Positions 60,141 to 64,000 of a stretch of DNA of 64,000 nucleotides are shown here, in pieces. Both the position numbers and the translations under genes were made by a program. The notes under the pieces are model-generated. The model worked only from the letters and a program-made list of their open reading frames with translations, did not search any database and was not told the DNA's origin. How positions within the stretch are numbered: the stretch's first letter is position 1; each line of letters opens with the position of its first letter. This DNA comes from Microbacteriaceae bacterium PS02333 (GTDB lineage: Bacteria; Actinomycetota; Actinomycetes; Actinomycetales; Microbacteriaceae): positions 1-64,000 of the forward strand of contig JASCOI010000006.1 of NCBI GenBank assembly GCA_029959665.1, given 5' to 3'.

Positions 60141-61109
60141 TTACTTCTTCCCGTTCTTCTTCGAGCGCTGCTTGCCGACCGGCTGCTGACGCTGGGTCGT
60201 GACGCGCACGGCTTCGATCTCGGCCGCACCCGCGCCGGCACCGGCCTCGGCCAGGACGCCCGCGGGGGTGCCGCGACGCTGGGCCTTCTTCGCCAGGCGT
60301 GCTTCACGGGCGAGGGCTGCCTCGGACCCAGGGGTCGGCATGCTGCGGATGACGAAGTACTGCTGCGCCATCGTCCAGATGTTGGAGGCGAGCCAGTAGA
60401 ACATGACGCCGAGGGGGAACGAGAGACCCGAGATCACGAAGATCAGGGGGAGCACGTACAGCATCATCTTCTGCTGGCGGTACATCGGAGACTCCTTGGT
60501 CTCCGGGGACATGTTCTTCGCGACGAGCTGCAGCTGCGTGATGAACTGCGACGCCGTCATCACGACGATCATGAAGCCCGCGATGACCCGGACTTCCCAG
60601 CCGGACGCGTTCGTGAAGGTCTCGTGCAGCGGGGCACCGAAGAGCGAGGCGTTCCCGAACGACGCGGCGAGGTCGTTCGTCAGCAGGCCGATGCCCGTCT
60701 TGTTGATCTGCGCTTCGTGCAGCACCGAGTAGAGCGAGAAGAAGATCGGCATCTGCAGCAGCAGGGGCAGGCAGGAGCTCAGCGGGTTCGTCCCGGTCTC
60801 CTTGTACAGCGCCATGGTCTCGCGGCTCATGGCCTCACGCGAGAACTGGTCCTTCTTGCCCTTGTACTTGTCCTGGATCTTCTTGAGCTGCGGCGCGACC
60901 TCGAGCATGCGGCGCTGCGACTTGATCTGCCGCACGAAGATCGGGATGAGCGCGGCGCGGACCACGAAGGTCAGGAAGATGATCGACAGCACCCAGGTGA
61001 TGCCGGCGCCCGGGTCCATGCCGAGGGACTCGAAGACCCAGTGGAAGCCGACCAGGATGGCGGAGACCACCCACTTGAGCGGCCAGAGGATCGTACCGAT
61101 GAGGTCCAT
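60141..61109 (-). CDS. yidC: Membrane protein insertase YidC
   Basis: A 322-aa insertase that places membrane proteins with or without Sec. LSIIFLTFVVRAALIPIFVRQIKSQRRMLEVAPQLKKIQDKYKGKK carries the conserved Arg in the hydrophilic groove and the cytosolic loop. NPLSSCLPLLLQMPIFFSLYSVL, LPLIFVISGLSFPLGVMFYWLASNIWTMAQQYFV and a basic tail KKNGKK follow. Five TM helices, as in Gram-positive YidC/OxaA1. The ATG at 61109 is used; a GTG at 61121 overlapping the yidD stop (GTGA) is an equally attractive start. Confidence 0.96.
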   Translation of the reverse strand: MDLIGTILWPLKWVVSAILVGFHWVFESLGMDPGAGITWVLSIIFLTFVVRAALIPIFVRQIKSQRRMLEVAPQLKKIQDKYKGKKDQFSREAMSRETMALYKETGTNPLSSCLPLLLQMPIFFSLYSVLHEAQINKTGIGLLTNDLAASFGNASLFGAPLHETFTNASGWEVRVIAGFMIVVMTASQFITQLQLVAKNMSPETKESPMYRQQKMMLYVLPLIFVISGLSFPLGVMFYWLASNIWTMAQQYFVIRSMPTPGSEAALAREARLAKKAQRRGTPAGVLAEAGAGAGAAEIEAVRVTTQRQQPVGKQRSKKNGKK

Positions 61110-61117
61110 GAGGACGG

Positions 61118-61498
61118 TCACGCCTTTCGAGTGCGCTGGGGGAGCAGCACCGGGCGGACCATGCCGACCGAGGACTGCGATTGCTGCTGGACCGGCGCGA
61201 GCACGAAGCCGAACCGGTTCACGATGAAGGGCTTGCGCCGCTCGGGGACGTCGTCGATGCCCCCGGCGGCCCACGGGTTGCACCGGCCGATCCGCCACGC
61301 GCCCATCGCGGTACCGCGGACGACGCCGTACTGCTGGATCGCCTCCAGCGCGTAGCGGGAGCACGAGGGGTGGTACCGGCAGACGTTGCCGTACAGCGGA
61401 GAGATCACGGCACGGTAGGCCCTGAGCACGACGACGCAGGCGTTGCGGGGGAGCAACGCTGCCACCCACAGGGCCCGCATCAGGAGCGTCCGGTTCAT
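61118..61498 (-). CDS. yidD: Membrane protein insertion efficiency factor YidD
   Basis: A 126-aa small protein. AYRAVISPLYGNVCRYHPSCSRYALEAIQQYGVVRGTAMGAWRIGRCNPWAAGG is the whole-family signature (PSCSRYALEAI and WRIGRCNPW). It assists YidC. Its ATG overlaps the rnpA stop by 4 nt. The 25 C-terminal residues exceed the minimal family length. Confidence 0.96.
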   Translation of the reverse strand: MNRTLLMRALWVAALLPRNACVVVLRAYRAVISPLYGNVCRYHPSCSRYALEAIQQYGVVRGTAMGAWRIGRCNPWAAGGIDDVPERRKPFIVNRFGFVLAPVQQQSQSSVGMVRPVLLPQRTRKA

Positions 61499-61845
61499 GC
61501 TGCCTTCTCCACACCGCGCGCGAACGATCGCGAGACGTCTTCGAGCAGGGTAGGCCATCCGGCCTGCGCAGCGGCTGGCAGTGCGCGCACCACCACGTCG
61601 TGCCCGATGGGAACCGACCCGAGCAGCTCGTGCGCGATCGCCTTGAGCCGACGGCGGACGAGGTTGCGGGTCACCGCGTTCCCGACCGTCTTCGCGACGA
61701 TGAAGCCGAACCGGGTGGGCGCCGACGCGTCCGACGTGCGACGGACCACCGAGACGACGACGTTCGCCGTGGCGCTCCTGCGACCACGACGCACGGTGTT
61801 CCGGTAGTCGTCCCCACGGACGATGCGGTTCCCACGGGCGAGCAC
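61495..61845 (-). CDS. rnpA: Ribonuclease P protein component
   Basis: A 116-aa basic protein that works with the RNase P RNA to mature tRNA 5' ends. The GTG start at 61845 gives VLARGNRIVRGDDYRNTVRRG, the typical beginning, and FIVAKTVGNAVTRNLVRRRLKAIAHELL is the RNR motif. It lies between rpmH and yidD in the standard order. An upstream extension with no stop is noise. Confidence 0.96.
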   Translation of the reverse strand: MLARGNRIVRGDDYRNTVRRGRRSATANVVVSVVRRTSDASAPTRFGFIVAKTVGNAVTRNLVRRRLKAIAHELLGSVPIGHDVVVRALPAAAQAGWPTLLEDVSRSFARGVEKAA

Positions 61846-61943
61846 GGCGTCACCGACCGATCGCAGGGCACACCGAAGCGCCGCCCGGTCGGACACGGGG
61901 TCCGACCGACGCGGCGCGGGGTGCAGCTGCGACCAGGTCCGTC

Positions 61944-62081
61944 TTACGCGCTGAGCTCGGTGCGACCCTTGGCACGGCGTGCGGCCAGGATGGCGCGGCC
62001 GGCGCGGGTGCGCATACGGAGACGGAAGCCGTGCTTCTTGGCGCGGCGACGGTTGTTCGGCTGGAAGGTGCGCTTGCTCAT
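61944..62081 (-). CDS. rpmH: Ribosomal protein bL34
   Basis: A 45-aa very basic large-subunit protein: [28 protein letters not shown] then [16 protein letters not shown]. It matches bL34 along its whole length. It is divergent from dnaA across about 460 bp that hold DnaA-box sequences, the standard arrangement near bacterial origins. Confidence 0.98.
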   Translation of the reverse strand: MSKRTFQPNNRRRAKKHGFRLRMRTRAGRAILAARRAKGRTELSA

Positions 62082-62541
62082 GATCTTCTCCACACGGCTG
62101 CTCGAGGCGAGCCGTCACGAATACGTTGGTTGACGCAGGTGGGCGCGACCAAGGGGGCCGCAGTCAACTGGTTAACGGTACGTGACAGCGGCGAGGAGGT
62201 CAAACGCCGATCACCCCGTTCTTCCGGACTGCCAGGACGGAGGCTGTTGTCCACATTGGGGACAACTTCCGTTCGGTGCGACCCGCTTCGGTCCTTTACA
62301 GTGGTCGGAACGATCCGCCCGCAGGCCCGGTACGACGGGGGAGCACTCCGACCTCGCGGCCCAGGGCGATCGTGGACAACACTGTGGACAACCCTGTGGG
62401 AAGCCCGCGGCACGACGGCGTCGACGAAGCCACCCGAAGCCACGGACGACTCGCCGGGAACCGACCGCCGCCGCGCCCGCCCGTGCGCCCTGGCACGTCC
62501 GCAGGAACCGACCACACGAGACCCCTGGAGACGAGCGCGAC
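62082..62541. promoter_or_regulatory. rpmH-dnaA intergenic region with DnaA boxes
   Basis: A 460-base gene-free region between the divergent rpmH and dnaA genes. It contains the actinobacterial-type DnaA boxes TTGTCCACA at 62247-62255 and, on the other strand, TGTGGACAA at 62383-62391, plus the near match CGTGGACAA at 62371-62379. GTTGTCC/GGACAAC repeats around 62246-62265 give a hairpin. It should hold both promoters and allow DnaA to control its own gene. The main origin in this group is usually between dnaA and dnaN, beyond this window. Confidence 0.75.
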
Positions 62542-64000
62542 ATGACGATGCCGGCCGACCCCGTCGAGGACCTCTGGTCGTCGGTCCTCGGACTCCTCGC
62601 TGAGGACGACCGGATCACCCCGCAGCTGCACGGGTTCCTCAACCTCGTCGAGCCGAAGGGCGTCCTCGCCGGCACCCTCTACCTCGAGGTCCCGAACGAC
62701 CTCACCCGCGGCATGCTCGAGCAGCGCATCCGGGTCCCCATCACCGAGGCGGTCTCGCGCATCGGCGACGACACCGTGGCGAACTTCGCGATCACCGTGA
62801 ACCCGGACATGGCATCGGAGCCCCGTGTCGAACCGACCGTGCCGACCTACGCCGAACCCGTCGCCGCCGACCAGGTGGTCGAGCAGAGCGCTGCACCCCG
62901 GCAGTACATCGAGGCACCGTTCGTCCCGAGCCAGATCGACGCACCGGGGACGAGCGGTCGCCCGGAGTCGCGACTGAACCCGAAGTACAACTTCGACAAC
63001 TTCGTCATCGGCGCATCGAACCGGTTCGCCCACGCAGCCGCGGTCGCCGTGGCGGAAGCGCCGGCGAAGGCCTACAACCCGCTCTTCATCTACGGCGACT
63101 CCGGCCTCGGCAAGACGCACCTGCTGCACGCGATCGGCCACTACGCCGAGAGCCTCTACCCGGGGATCCGGGTGCGGTACGTGTCGAGCGAGGAGTTCAC
63201 CAACGACTTCATCAACTCGATCGCGAACAACCGCTCGAACCAGTTCCAGCAGCGGTACCGCGACATCGACATCCTCCTGATCGACGACATCCAGTTCCTC
63301 CAGGGCAAGGACTCGACGCAGGAAGCCTTCTTCCACACGTTCAACACGCTGCACGACCACAACAAGCAGGTCGTCATCACGTCCGACGTCGCGCCGAAGC
63401 ACCTCACCGGCTTCGAGGACCGGATGCGCAGCCGGTTCGAGTGGGGCCTGATCACCGACGTCCAGGCACCGGACCTCGAGACCCGCATCGCGATCCTCCG
63501 CAAGAAGGCGCAGTCCGACCACCTGCAGGTCCCCGACGACATCCTCGAGTTCATGGCGTCGAAGGTGTCGAGCAACATCCGTGAACTCGAGGGGACGCTC
63601 ATCCGCGTGACCGCGTTCGCGAGTCTGAACCGGACGGCCGTCGACATGGCGCTCGTGCAGACGGTCCTGAAGGACCTCATCACGCTCGACGAGGACAACG
63701 TCATCGCGCCGACGGACATCATCAACCACACCGCGGAGTACTTCAAGCTCTCGGTCGACGACCTCTACGGGTCGTCCCGCTCGCAGGCGATCGCCACCGC
63801 ACGCCAGATCGCGATGTACCTCTGCCGGGAGCTGACGAGCCTGTCGCTGCCGAAGATCGGGCAGCTGTTCGGCAACCGGGACCACACCACGGTGATGTAC
63901 GCGAACAAGAAGATCGCGGAGCTCATGAAGGAGCGTCGGTCCATCTACAACCAGGTGACCGAGCTGACGAGCCGGATCAAGCAGGACCGCCGGTACCGCT
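62542..64000 (+). CDS. dnaA: Chromosomal replication initiator DnaA (3' end outside window)
   Basis: The first 486 codons of the initiator ATPase. Domain I (WSSVLGLL) and a variable Pro/Gln-rich domain II lead to LNPKYNFDNFVIGASNRFAHAA. Domain III has the Walker A loop GDSGLGKTHLL, Walker B ILLIDDIQFL and sensor motifs. Domain IV with SRSQAIATARQIAMYLCRELT and FGNRDHTTVMYA binds DnaA boxes. Start: ATG at 62542 with GGAGACGAG upstream. The gene runs off the right edge near its natural end, as the visible sequence already passes the DNA-binding motif. Confidence 0.97.
   Translation, partial: MTMPADPVEDLWSSVLGLLAEDDRITPQLHGFLNLVEPKGVLAGTLYLEVPNDLTRGMLEQRIRVPITEAVSRIGDDTVANFAITVNPDMASEPRVEPTVPTYAEPVAADQVVEQSAAPRQYIEAPFVPSQIDAPGTSGRPESRLNPKYNFDNFVIGASNRFAHAAAVAVAEAPAKAYNPLFIYGDSGLGKTHLLHAIGHYAESLYPGIRVRYVSSEEFTNDFINSIANNRSNQFQQRYRDIDILLIDDIQFLQGKDSTQEAFFHTFNTLHDHNKQVVITSDVAPKHLTGFEDRMRSRFEWGLITDVQAPDLETRIAILRKKAQSDHLQVPDDILEFMASKVSSNIRELEGTLIRVTAFASLNRTAVDMALVQTVLKDLITLDEDNVIAPTDIINHTAEYFKLSVDDLYGSSRSQAIATARQIAMYLCRELTSLSLPKIGQLFGNRDHTTVMYANKKIAELMKERRSIYNQVTELTSRIKQDRRYR

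Noticed and set aside
62296-63885. A 529-codon minus-strand frame
   Set aside because: It is antisense to dnaA, whose motifs are unambiguous.

Overview
The window is very GC-rich DNA from an actinobacterium. Gene order and protein character fit the family Microbacteriaceae and resemble Curtobacterium most, although this is judged by eye with no database search. The right third is an origin-proximal region: rpsF-ssb-rpsR-rplI, cca, a DUF6049/murJ open frame, trxB-trxA, ddl, a clpP pair with its PopR-like regulator, parA-parB with parS sites, rsmG, jag, yidC, yidD, rnpA, rpmH and the first 486 codons of dnaA, which runs off the right edge. No rRNA, tRNA or CRISPR array was recognised.

Region 1 (1-19.8 kb) is accessory metabolism. 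It holds msrA, an alpha/beta hydrolase, an SRPBCC/ArsR pair, an LAxTG-anchored DUF3494 surface protein and an SGNH-like/GAF protein. Then comes a dense run of enzyme genes facing their own regulators: SDRs with TetR, XRE or MerR regulators, an epoxide hydrolase with TetR, and an FAD monooxygenase with MarR. Several shared intergenic regions carry clear palindromic operators. Two 46-bp copies of one palindrome lie between convergent genes and look like bidirectional terminators.

Region 2 (19.8-29.2 kb) is a less GC-rich mobile or defence-like island. It contains an IS30-family element, a decayed IS3 transposase, a GNAT acetyltransferase, a two-TM protein divergent from an ASCH-like protein, and a HigB-like toxin with an HTH-ImmA/IrrE partner. 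It also contains a thymidylate-synthase/dCMP-hydroxymethylase-like gene paired with a gene resembling alpha-glutamyl/putrescinyl-thymine pyrophosphorylases. That pair is the best candidate here for a poorly described system, probably nucleotide or DNA base modification. A one-base frame disruption joins the two genes into one long reading frame.

Region 3 (29.2-42.4 kb) starts with dnaB, whose upstream region is packed with DnaA-box-like 9-mers. Next is a type VII secretion operon on the minus strand: two tandem modules (Esx-like, WXG100-like, large membrane-containing substrate), three uncharacterised proteins and an EssC-type ATPase with three ATPase domains. The Esx proteins of the two modules are identical, while the C-termini of the large substrates differ. 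No eccB, eccD, eccE or mycP gene is present. The locus separates rplI from dnaB, which are often neighbours in bacteria.

Region 4 (42.5-64 kb) is the conserved core described above. Notable points are the unbroken DUF6049-MurJ frame, a ClpP paralogue whose catalytic serine is glycine, a PopR-like regulator ending in LAA, and six good parS sites plus one weak one across 5 kb around parAB. A 30-C run at the left edge and three frame-disrupted places suggest that some indels could be sequence errors.
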